61,562 nt of DNA from an uncultured SAR116 cluster alpha proteobacterium. GTDB taxonomy: Bacteria; Pseudomonadota; Alphaproteobacteria; Puniceispirillales; Puniceispirillaceae. The stretch is from the NCBI GenBank assembly GCA_902578815.1, contig CACHEI010000002.1:1-61562 (forward strand). The letters are read 5' to 3'. Every line of letters begins with the position of its first letter. Positions within the stretch are counted from its first letter, which is position 1. This document shows positions 1 to 8,188 of the stretch, piece after piece. Both the position numbers and the translations under genes were made by a program. The notes beneath the pieces were generated by a model. That model saw nothing but the letters and a program-made list of their open reading frames with translations. It made no database searches and was not told where the DNA came from.

Positions 1-654
1 CTATATCCAGGCTCACCACGCGGGCTATCAGAAGAAATGCGATATGCGCTGGCAGACCTGGTGGGATGTGACCAGCAGAGCTTTCTGGGGTTAAACAAGT
101 TCAAGCCGCAGGTTAATGCTACACTTGACAACAGCGCGTTGGCGCTAGACAAAACTTCAGCCTCAAGTTTTCACGACCCAGACAAAGCTGAGCGGCATAC
201 CATGACCGACATAACCACCATAACACGTACCAACATTGTTTTCATGGGCAACACAGCAAGCGCTAGCTTTGGCACGCTAAATGACGGTGAGGCTAGGAAA
301 GATGCGGGCAGTGATAGCAGCTTTGCCATGCCGGTCGAGATGCTGCGCATGATCACACCAACACCGAGCGCTGGGCTGAGGCTGATCATGATCAGCGGTG
401 ACTCAATGTCTCCAATACTTGGACATGGCGATGTCGTGATGGTCGACTGCACGAAGACACAGCCCTCACCGCCGGGGATCTTCATCATCAGTGATGGCAT
501 CGGGCTGGTCGCCAAGCGGTTAGATCTGGTGCCTGCAGGGCAACCGCAGATGCCGCGGCTGACCTCAGAAAATGGCATCTATAAGAATTATCAGCGGCGA
601 ATCGACGAGGTCCATATCTTTGGCCGGGTCGTCTGGTTCTCCCGACCGCTGTAG
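1..654 (+). CDS. S24-family (LexA/CI-like) repressor, C-terminal part; 5' end outside window
   Basis: The reading frame is open from base 1, so the gene starts upstream; the internal ATG at 37 is not a convincing start. The first residues (GLSEEMRYALADLVG) look like the end of an XRE-type helix-turn-helix domain. The last ~110 residues form an S24 peptidase/LexA-like domain: GDSMSPIL carries the candidate catalytic Ser, and the Lys in LVAKRLD is the likely general base, followed by a hydrophobic beta-rich end. A long Ser/Thr/Asp-rich linker separates the two. By family knowledge such proteins are DNA-binding repressors, often of prophage or stress genes, some inactivated by RecA-stimulated self-cleavage. 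No phage genes are seen downstream; the next gene begins 16 bp later. Family assignment is good, target unknown. Confidence 0.7.
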   Translation, partial: LYPGSPRGLSEEMRYALADLVGCDQQSFLGLNKFKPQVNATLDNSALALDKTSASSFHDPDKAERHTMTDITTITRTNIVFMGNTASASFGTLNDGEARKDAGSDSSFAMPVEMLRMITPTPSAGLRLIMISGDSMSPILGHGDVVMVDCTKTQPSPPGIFIISDGIGLVAKRLDLVPAGQPQMPRLTSENGIYKNYQRRIDEVHIFGRVVWFSRPL

Positions 655-669
655 CCAACCGCAGCAAGT

Positions 670-2142
670 ATGGTTAGTAAATCAGCACGACAGCACCCTT
701 TGCAAAGCCATAGCAAGCAGGACGGAAAGCAAAGGCCTAAAAAACATCGTGAATCCAGCCGCAGGCGCCGTAGTGTAGCCCGTAGGGCGGGCCGGTTGCC
801 AATAAACGCCGCTCCCATTGAGGTGAAAATTAGTCATATTGGTAGGCAAGGCGACGGCGTCGGTACAGCCAGCTATACGCAGAATGATAAAAACCGTCAG
901 CACAAGGTCTTTGTTCCGGCCAGCCTGCCAGGCGAACGAGTTCTAGCACAGCCGCTGAGCCTGAACGCGCAAGGTATCCGCGCCCGACTGATCGAATTGA
1001 TCGAACCAGCAGCGGCGCGGCGCGCGCCTTCATGTCAGGCCTTTCCAGCCTGTGGCGGCTGCCAGTTCCAGCATTGGAAAGAAGCGGAAGTTGGGATTTG
1101 GAAACAGATGCAGGTCACAGACATTGTCGAACGCGCAAATATCTGGCCGGGACGAATGCGCCAACTCTGCGTCGTGCCGCTGTACAGCCGGCGGCGCGCC
1201 ACCTTTCATCTGAAAAGACTGGCCAATGGTGTTGCCGCCGGTTTCAACGAGCGTCAGGGACCGCAAATCATAACGCCGAAAAGCTGCGTCGTGCTACATC
1301 GTGAACTGATAGCGTTTCTGGATGAGTTGAGGGCTTTTGCCTTACGCGAGTTTCCCATCGGTTGCAGCATCGATGCGCAGGTCAACCAGCTGGATCAGGG
1401 ATTGTGTGTGCAACTTCACGCCACTGATTACGGGGTCGGTTTTGAGAGCATGCCGGCCCTGCTAGCGACACTTGGTAGCTGGGCTAGGGAGACCGGACTA
1501 GCGCGACTGTCGGTGGTAACAGGTGCAAAAGTAGCACACACGACCCATTGCGCTGCTCAAGCGATGCCGCTCTATGCGCCAGTGCCGCCGACAATTTGCT
1601 TTGGTGGGATTGCAGTCACTCCGCCGCCAGGGGCCTTTCTGCAAGCAAGTCTTGAGGGGGAGGCAGAATTGCAGGCATGCGTTGAAGAAGGGGTTGATGG
1701 CGCGCAGTCTGTGGTCGACCTGTTTGCCGGAGTTGGCACGCTAAGCCTGCCGCTAGTGGCAAAGGGTGTGAAAATTCTCGCAGTCGAGCAGGACCGCGCG
1801 GCGCTTGCCGCGCTGAAAAACGGGGCCGATGCCGCCGGGTGCGGCGGGCAGGTGGCCGGGCGGCTGGCTAATCTGAGGAGTGCGCCGCTGACGGCGGCCG
1901 AGCTTGCCAAATTTGACGCAGTAATCCTCGACCCACCACGCTCCGGTGCCAGCGCCCAATGCGCCATGCTAGCTCGCAGTCACGTGCCACGCATCGTCAT
2001 GGTGTCTTGCAACCCAGCGAGCTTTGCCCGCGATGCGGTGCTGCTGGACCATGGTGGCTATTGCTGTGACTGGTTACAAGTGATCGACCAGTTCCGCCTG
2101 AACAACCATATCGAACTGGTGGCCCAGTTCAGCCGCATATAA
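670..2142 (+). CDS. Class I SAM-dependent RNA m5U methyltransferase (TrmA/RlmC/RlmD family)
   Basis: A 490-residue protein of the RumA/TrmA uracil-5 methyltransferase family, which methylates a specific uridine in rRNA or tRNA. A basic N-terminal extension (about residues 1-45) precedes a TRAM-like beta domain. The Fe-S cluster motif Cx5Cx2C is seen at Cys122, Cys128 and Cys131, in CQAFPACGGC, with a probable fourth Cys in the central domain. The SAM-binding motif is DLFAGVGTLSL, followed by DPPRSGA and the nucleophile motif VSCNPASFARD (Cys447). All key residues are present, so it should be active. The Fe-S motif favours an RlmD/RlmC-type rRNA enzyme over TrmA, but the exact target base cannot be read from sequence. 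It may be co-transcribed with the small RHH gene downstream. Confidence 0.9.
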   Translation: MVSKSARQHPLQSHSKQDGKQRPKKHRESSRRRRSVARRAGRLPINAAPIEVKISHIGRQGDGVGTASYTQNDKNRQHKVFVPASLPGERVLAQPLSLNAQGIRARLIELIEPAAARRAPSCQAFPACGGCQFQHWKEAEVGIWKQMQVTDIVERANIWPGRMRQLCVVPLYSRRRATFHLKRLANGVAAGFNERQGPQIITPKSCVVLHRELIAFLDELRAFALREFPIGCSIDAQVNQLDQGLCVQLHATDYGVGFESMPALLATLGSWARETGLARLSVVTGAKVAHTTHCAAQAMPLYAPVPPTICFGGIAVTPPPGAFLQASLEGEAELQACVEEGVDGAQSVVDLFAGVGTLSLPLVAKGVKILAVEQDRAALAALKNGADAAGCGGQVAGRLANLRSAPLTAAELAKFDAVILDPPRSGASAQCAMLARSHVPRIVMVSCNPASFARDAVLLDHGGYCCDWLQVIDQFRLNNHIELVAQFSRI

Positions 2143-2168
2143 AGACCAGGAGATTTCAAAGGCAAAGA

Positions 2169-2384
2169 ATGAAAAAAAGATCACTTAGCATCAAGGGCCA
2201 TATGACTAGCATCTCTATGGAGGATGAATTCTGGCAAGAGCTTGGCCAAATTGCAAAAGCGCGCGGTGTCTCAGTGGCCAGCCTTGTCGGCGAGATTGAT
2301 AGCAGGCGGACAGGTGGCTTGTCATCAGCAATCCGGCTTTTTGTGCTGACTACGGTCAAAAGTGGCGACGGCGGCAGCGTTTAG
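2169..2384 (+). CDS. Small ribbon-helix-helix domain protein
   Basis: A 71-residue protein. After a basic N-terminus (KKRSLSIKGH), a beta strand MTSISME is followed by two helices, EFWQELGQIAKARG and VASLVGEID, the pattern of the alphaproteobacterial ribbon-helix-helix family (RHH_4-like). Such proteins usually dimerise and bind DNA through the beta strand. A ribosome-binding site (aggag, then aaagg) lies upstream of the ATG. The last part, SSAIRLFVLTTVKSG, fits the C-terminal helix of the family. It lies 26 bp after the RNA methyltransferase stop. No target is evident and there is no toxin partner beside it. Confidence 0.75.
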   Translation: MKKRSLSIKGHMTSISMEDEFWQELGQIAKARGVSVASLVGEIDSRRTGGLSSAIRLFVLTTVKSGDGGSV

Positions 2385-2517
2385 GGCGCTTGCAGGACAG
2401 TGTATTGGTCGGTAAATTAATGATGTTGGTGGGGTGACCGCATGGCTAGCAACAGCAACAGCTTTTTGGCGCACCAACATAAGAATTTGCACCGTTGGTA
2501 TGGAAAGGATGGGCAGA

Positions 2518-3246
2518 ATGAAGATCGCAATCCTGCAGACAGGAACGACCAACCCGGCAATGCCCTCTATTTTTCAGGATTATCCGGCACTATTCACCGA
2601 CATGTTTGCCAGCGACCCGCGTGCCACACAGCACAGCTTTGCGCCGGTAGCGGTTTTCGATGGCGATATACCGCCCGCTGTCGATGCCTATGACGCTTAT
2701 ATCATCACCGGGTCAAAGCATGGGGTTTATGACGATCTGCCATGGATTGCCCCGCTGATGACCTTCATCCGCGCCGCGCATGACGCCGACGTTCCGATGG
2801 TTGGCGTGTGTTTTGGGCATCAGATCATTGCACATGCGCTTGGAGGTTATGCAGCAAAGTCAAACCGGGGATGGGGTCTTGGCATTCACAAAGTTAAGCT
2901 GCATGACCATCCAGACTGGATGCCGGCCGATGACGATATCCGGCTGATCCATATCCATCAGGACCAGGTTGAGACGTTGCCGCCGGGCGCGCAATTGATT
3001 GGCAGTAATGAGTTCTGTCCGAATGCGATGTTCGTAATCGGTGACAGTGTGCTGTGCGTGCAGGGGCATCCCGAATTCACAATTGCCTATATCGACCAGC
3101 TGATGCGGGTGCGCGCTGATGTGTTTGATTCAGAAACGCTTGAAAGCGCGCAAGTGAGCCTTGAGGACGGCCATGATGGTGCGCGTTTTGCCAGCTATAT
3201 CCTATGCTTTCTGAACGCACATCAGCACCGTCAGGCGGCTGCCTGA
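2518..3246 (+). CDS. Class I glutamine amidotransferase (GMP synthase-like GATase1)
   Basis: A 242-residue GATase1 protein. The nucleophile elbow GVCFGHQ carries Cys98, and VQGHPEF provides the catalytic His, so the Cys-His-Glu triad appears intact. ITGSKHGVYDD is the oxyanion-strand region typical of stand-alone GMP-synthase-like amidotransferases (YfeJ / gamma-glutamyl-type). I chose the ATG at 2518 (MKIAIL) because it starts the first core strand and has ggaaagg about 8 bases upstream; upstream in-frame ATGs at 2434 and 2500-2509 would add non-homologous sequence. The acceptor substrate is not known. It precedes the HyuA-like gene by 83 bp on the same strand, so the two may be co-expressed. 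Confidence 0.85.
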   Translation: MKIAILQTGTTNPAMPSIFQDYPALFTDMFASDPRATQHSFAPVAVFDGDIPPAVDAYDAYIITGSKHGVYDDLPWIAPLMTFIRAAHDADVPMVGVCFGHQIIAHALGGYAAKSNRGWGLGIHKVKLHDHPDWMPADDDIRLIHIHQDQVETLPPGAQLIGSNEFCPNAMFVIGDSVLCVQGHPEFTIAYIDQLMRVRADVFDSETLESAQVSLEDGHDGARFASYILCFLNAHQHRQAAA

Positions 3247-3329
3247 AATGGAGCGCGGGGGATGTGGATGCCTGCTTCTAACAGACAGTCGCTGATGCGC
3301 AGGACGCTGAAACTCTGGGAGCAGGGGCG

Positions 3330-5474
3330 ATGAGTCTGGTTATGGGATTGGATACCGGCGGCACCTACACCGATGCGGCACTGCTGGATGCGGCGGACGG
3401 ACAGGTGCTAGCCACCGGCAAGGCGCTGACGACGCACAAGGATTTGTCGATCGGGCTTGGCGACGCCATCGCCCGGGTTCTGGACGCCTACACGGCAAGA
3501 GCCGGCCAACCGCAGTCGGCGGGTGGCGGCAAGCCGAGTGACATCGGGCTTGTCTCGCTATCTACTACGCTGGCGACAAATGCTGTTGTAGAGGGTGTTG
3601 GCGGGCGCATTGGGCTGGTGATGATTGGCTTTGAGGAGGCAGTACTTGAACGCGCCGATCTGGCACGCGCACTGGGCCAGGACCCAGTGGCTTTCATCAA
3701 TGGCGGACACAGCCCCGATGGTGGCGCGCAGACGATGCTTGACCGCGATGCGCTGCGCGACACGGCGGCAGCCTTGGGTAATGAGGTGTTAGCCTTTGCG
3801 ATTGCCGGACATTTTGCCACGCGCAACCCGGAACATGAAATTGCGGCGCGTGACCTGCTACGCGAGCTGACTGGTTTACCAATCACCTGCAGCCATGAGC
3901 TGTCATCAGCGCTTGGCGGCCCGCGGCGTGCCTTGACAACGGTGCTGAATGCACGGCTGATCAATTTGCTGGAACGGCTAATCGAGGCGACGGAAGCGAT
4001 TATGACGGAACGGGGGCTGACCTGTCCGTTGATGGTGGTCAAGGGTGATGGCTCGCTGCTGCATTCCGATTTTGCCCGCGCGAGACCGGTGGAAACAGTA
4101 CTCTCCGGTCCAGCTGCCAGCCTGTCGGGCGCGGCCTTTCTGGCTGGAACAAACACCGCACTTATCGCCGATATCGGCGGCACGACAACCGACATCGCAT
4201 TTCTGCAGAATGGCGCGCCACGCCTGCGTGCCGAGGGGGCGCTCGTCGGCGGCTGGCAGACGATGGTTGAGGCGGCGGAGATTCGTACATGTGGGCTGGG
4301 AGGTGACAGCGAGGTGCGGGCAATCACCCGGCAACGCGCGGGTGGCGTGACAATTGGCCCACGCCGAGCAGTGCCGTTGGCGCTATTGGCAACGCAGCAT
4401 CCAGCGGTCATTGCCAATATGGAGGAACAGCTGCAGCTGTTGGTTCCAATGCAGACCGATGCCCGCTTTATCTTTCCCTTGATGCCCGACGGCGTACCAG
4501 GCTGGCTGACTCGCTCAGAGACAAGGCTAGCGCAGAAAGTCATCCAGATGGGACCAACACCTATTGCCGAAGTCGCCGCAACGCAGCTGGCGCTTGGCGC
4601 GGTCGACCGGCTGATCAGCCGGGGGTTGTTAGGGTTAGCAACCTTTACCCCTACCGATGCTGCGCATGTCACAGGTGCCTTCACCGACTTTGATGTGCGA
4701 GCGGCCGAGCTTGGTGCAGAGTTGATAGCGCGACAGAAAACTGGCCTAGGCAAGGCGCTTGCCGCTGATGGCCGAACGCTGGCAGCGATGACGCTTGCCA
4801 CCTTGCATCAACAATCGGGGCTGGCGCTGATGGATGCGGCACTAGCGCATGACGGCTATGGCGAGGAGCAGGCAAGTCGAACGCCTCTGCTTGCAACACT
4901 GTATGAGCAGTATCTCAAAGGCATCATTAAGCCGCATTACACGGACAAACAAAACGCGGGGATGGGAGATGCGGAAGTGGGAACAGAGAGGATGGTCACC
5001 ACACATGTGGCTGGCACCATCACTGCTAGCGCGGCGCCGCTGGTGAGCATCGACATGCAGCTGGAAACCAACTTGGTGGCGCTTGGTGCCTCTGCAGCAA
5101 CTCATTATCCGCATATTGCCCAGATGATGGGAGTCGCCGTCAACGTGCCGGAACATGCCGATGTGGCCGGCGCAGTTGGCGCGGCCGTTGGCTCAATCCG
5201 CCAGCGCGTTATGATTTCCATAACCGCCCCAACTGACGGCAAGTTCCGCGTACATCTGCCCGACGGGCCCATTGACCTCAACGTGCAGGAGGCCGCACTC
5301 CAGGAAGCGCGCAATGCGGCTAAGCAACTGGCGCATGACCGGGCTAGCAGCGCTGGCGCCAGCACCATTGAGGTGGTGATTGCAGAGGATGTGCGGGTGG
5401 TCCAGCTTAGCCCCAAGAAAAAGCTTTTTATTGAGGCTTTTGTGCATGCCACCGCAAGCGGCCAGCCGAGCTGA
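3330..5474 (+). CDS. Hydantoinase/5-oxoprolinase family protein, HyuA subunit
   Basis: A 714-residue HyuA-type protein. The N-terminal Hydant_A_N domain starts MGLDTGGTYTDAALLD. The main hydantoinase A domain has the ATP-binding signature ADIGGTTTDIAFL around residue 280, with a C-terminal GA-rich region (AGAVGAAVGS). Characterised members cleave hydantoins, 5-oxoproline or related lactams in an ATP-dependent way, or act as acetone/acetophenone carboxylase subunits, normally with a HyuB partner. No HyuB gene lies on either side; downstream is a dimethylglycine dehydrogenase pseudogene on the other strand. Start: strong GGAGCAGGGG upstream of the ATG. The family call is firm, the substrate unknown. 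Some HyuA homologues in alphaproteobacteria stand alone. Confidence 0.85.
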   Translation: MSLVMGLDTGGTYTDAALLDAADGQVLATGKALTTHKDLSIGLGDAIARVLDAYTARAGQPQSAGGGKPSDIGLVSLSTTLATNAVVEGVGGRIGLVMIGFEEAVLERADLARALGQDPVAFINGGHSPDGGAQTMLDRDALRDTAAALGNEVLAFAIAGHFATRNPEHEIAARDLLRELTGLPITCSHELSSALGGPRRALTTVLNARLINLLERLIEATEAIMTERGLTCPLMVVKGDGSLLHSDFARARPVETVLSGPAASLSGAAFLAGTNTALIADIGGTTTDIAFLQNGAPRLRAEGALVGGWQTMVEAAEIRTCGLGGDSEVRAITRQRAGGVTIGPRRAVPLALLATQHPAVIANMEEQLQLLVPMQTDARFIFPLMPDGVPGWLTRSETRLAQKVIQMGPTPIAEVAATQLALGAVDRLISRGLLGLATFTPTDAAHVTGAFTDFDVRAAELGAELIARQKTGLGKALAADGRTLAAMTLATLHQQSGLALMDAALAHDGYGEEQASRTPLLATLYEQYLKGIIKPHYTDKQNAGMGDAEVGTERMVTTHVAGTITASAAPLVSIDMQLETNLVALGASAATHYPHIAQMMGVAVNVPEHADVAGAVGAAVGSIRQRVMISITAPTDGKFRVHLPDGPIDLNVQEAALQEARNAAKQLAHDRASSAGASTIEVVIAEDVRVVQLSPKKKLFIEAFVHATASGQPS

Positions 5475-5659
5475 TATTTTCATCAGCCAAAATGTGGAGT
5501 CCTTAAAATCGTCGGCGCAGCCTTTGACATAAAAGAAAAATTACTTCAAGCCTGTACGACAGAGCATAACGTTTTTTGCCTCTATTTTTTCCCAGCGTTC
5601 GCAGCCCAAGGCAAATCCGATGGGGTCTGGACCTAGGGGCGACTGAAGCGAGACGCATA

Positions 5660-7925
5660 TCAGGCGCGTATATGTAAGCCATTGGCATCAAAGGCCGGGC
5701 CGTCTAGAACTGTTACCCCCCACATCTCACCCAGAATCTCGGCGGCAAGCTGTTTTCCCGGCGTGGCGCACTTTTTGCTGACATAACCTATCGCTATCGA
5801 CTGGCCAACGCGGTGCGCGTGGCCATCCGATGAACCATAGCCAACTGCAACACCATCGCGCAGGATCGCCTCGTCGTTCGACATATAGATGCCGTCAACG
5901 GCGATAGTCATTGTAACAAGACGGCGTTTAGCACTTGCAGAGCGCGCCAAAAGGCTAGCATCACTTCCGACAAAATCGCGGCTCCAGTCAATGAATGAAC
6001 AAAGGCCAAATTCAATTGCTGTAAAGTCAGGGCGAAATTCTAACCAGCAGGCGCCCCACCCCTTGTCCAGCCACATGCTCATCAGCGCGCGGGCGCCATA
6101 CCACCGATAGCCAACTCACCAGAAGCTGATGCGGTTCAGGATCACCGGAACAGCAGCGACAAAAGTCTGGCGCAAATCAGGGAGTCTGAGCGCTTTCGGG
6201 CCAACATCATCACGTGTGATGCGGGCCAAAAGGTCGGGTGATTTCAGACCCGACAGCGCAATGCCATGCCAGTCATCCTAGACATTTCTACAACTGATAT
6301 CATGCGTGCAGTGTTTCTTAAACCAATGACGATGCGCTTCCTGAATCGCGCCGGAGCCGAACAGCATGAAATGATCAGCAGCAAGACAGCTAATTGTCGG
6401 ATCGCCATAAAGCCGGCCCTTCGGCGTCAGCATCGGGGTAAGCATAAGCCGCCCCGGCTCCAGGATTTGACTGGCAAGCATATATTCCAAATAGCACGAG
6501 CACCAACACCACGAAATTCATGCTTGGCAAAATTGGCAATCTTAATACCACCAAAGGCAGTCTGGACGGCTTGGACTTCACACGCGACATAATTACGGCT
6601 GCGGCTGCACCCAAAGGTTGGCTCTTCGTGTGCCTCAGCAGGGCCGTCTGCAAACCACAGCGCACGCTCAAGGCCAAAACCCTGGCCCATCAGCGCGCCC
6701 TGCGCCTACAGCCGGTCATGCAGCACGGTGGTTTTCTGCAACCACCCCTTTGCCAGCGTATCGTTGGGAAAGCCCATAACGAAGCGGCGTTCGCAATTTT
6801 CCGAGGATTTGACGGCACCCCATTCAAGCATGGCAAATTCGCCAAACCGGGCGACATCCATCGCTCAGACTTCGATCGAGGGTTTGCTATCAATCATCCA
6901 CTCTGCCATCGTCAGGCCGACGCCGCCACATTGGCAGAAGACGGCCATCACGCCAACAGCAACCCAGGAATTGTGCAGGCCAGGCACGGGCCCCATCATC
7001 GGATTACCAGCCGGGCCAAAGGTGAAGGGACTATTAATGATGTTCTTGATCCCAGCCTCGCCAATCGCCGGAATCCGCTCGAAGCACATTTCCAGCCGGT
7101 CAGCAAAGCGGTCAAGGTCGGAGTTAAGCAGCTCATGTCCAAAATCGAGGGGCGTGCCGTTAATCTTCCACGGCGTTGACTGGGGCTTATAGGTGCCAAG
7201 AAGCATGCCGCCACGTTCCTGGCAGAAATAGATATTGGCCTCATAGTTAATTCCAGCTGGCAACCGCCTTCCACCCGGCGCCATGCGTTCGGCAATCTCC
7301 GGAATATCATCGGTGATCAGATAGTGATGCTTCCTCGGCTAGACCGGCAGATGCAGGCCTCCTATATGTCCTACCTCCCGCGCCTAAAGTCCACCGCAAT
7401 TGACAATTTGTTCGGCATTGATGTCACCTTTTGGGGGCTGAAATCCTAGCTGCCATCAGGGCGCTGGCTGGCGCCTGTTATTGGTATTTGGCCGAAATAC
7501 TCAGCACCAAAGACACGCGCCGCCTTAGCAAAAGCATAGGTCGCACCCGAGGGATCAAGATCACCATCCTGCTGCAAATCCATTTAGCGCGCCTTAGAAC
7601 GCTCGCGTTTGAGATTCATACCATTCGCGCGTTGAAGCGGCTTAGAAACCACCGGTGATGTTTTAGTACTACAGAATGGCCTGACATTTCCCCGATCTCG
7701 CGATAGAGCCAATCGTATACCTTTGAAAGCGGCTGATGTTAGGATAGGAGCCGATTGTATGAATTTGGCCAGCGGCATACCAGCTTGACCCGGAGGTCGG
7801 CTCGTCACGTTCAGGTAGAATGACATCCCGCCAGCCAAATTTGGCAAGGTTAAAGAGAAGCGAACAGCTAACAACTCCGCCATCAATTGTGACTACTCCA
7901 GCATAGCTTTGAAGCGACCGGTCAG
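5660..7925 (-). pseudogene. Decayed dimethylglycine dehydrogenase-like FAD/GcvT-domain oxidoreductase
   Basis: Fragments in different minus-strand frames line up in order with one ~810-residue FAD-dependent dimethylglycine/sarcosine dehydrogenase. N-terminus near 7925-7669: VVTIDGGVVSCSLLFNLAKF, then ERDEPTSGSSW and AAGQIHTIGS, the FAD dinucleotide fold (one G of GxGxxG is lost). 7284-6865: GINYEANIYF, LLGTYKPQSTPWKI, GIKNIINSPFTFGP. 6690-6430: GFGLERALWFA, then EIANFAKHEF-like sequence. 6490-6280: MLTPKGRLYGD, the GcvT domain. 6082-5660: RPDFTAIEFGL, SIDWSRDFVG-like and GEM near the C-terminus. Multiple stops and frameshifts separate the pieces, e.g. stops near 7669 and throughout 7300-7660. 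No start codon is left at the N-terminal end. The ancestral role would be oxidative demethylation of dimethylglycine with transfer of the one-carbon unit to tetrahydrofolate. Confidence 0.88.
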
Positions 7926-8036
7926 TCGCCGCCACATCATTCTGTGCTTCGTGCTTGAGTGGCGGCGTTGTCGTCTCGCCGACCCGATTTATCCACAGCC
8001 CAGTCAACCCTGTCGGGCGCCGATTTAATATAGCAT

Positions 8037-8113
8037 TGGTGGGCCCGGCAGGACTCGAACCTGCAACAACACGGTTATGAGCCGTGGGTTCTAACCAATT
8101 GAACTACAGGCCC
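8037..8113 (-). tRNA. tRNA with CAT anticodon, probably tRNA-Ile2 (lysidine-modified)
   Basis: A full cloverleaf on the minus strand: acceptor GGGCCTG/CGGGCCC (one T-G wobble), D stem GTTC/GAAC, anticodon stem CACGG/CCGTG with loop CTCATAA, T stem GCAGG/CCTGC with loop TTCGAGT, discriminator A and an encoded CCA. The anticodon CAT is at 8077-8079. CAT can mean elongator Met or the Ile2 tRNA whose C34 is converted to lysidine by TilS. The C4-G69 and C5-G68 pairs match known TilS determinants, which favours Ile2. There is no initiator-type C1 mismatch. It sits 75 bp downstream of rpoD on the same strand and may be read through from it. Confidence 0.93.
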
Positions 8114-8188
8114 ACTTTTGCCTGTGCCGGTTGGCGGGCGGTGCCACGCTGCCGGCATGAAATGCGACAAACTCCTTATATCAGCCAA

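Noticed and set aside
1..654. Prophage island around the S24 repressor
   Set aside because: Only one phage-type gene is seen and the downstream genes are ordinary chromosomal genes; the upstream side is outside the window.
3488..4801. Minus-strand frame of 437 codons opposite HyuA
   Set aside because: Ser/Ala/Pro-rich shadow of the GC-rich hydantoinase gene, whose own frame has clear motifs.
6520..7179. Plus-strand frame of 219 codons
   Set aside because: It lies antisense to the dimethylglycine dehydrogenase remnants and has no recognised domain; the minus-strand pieces carry the family motifs.
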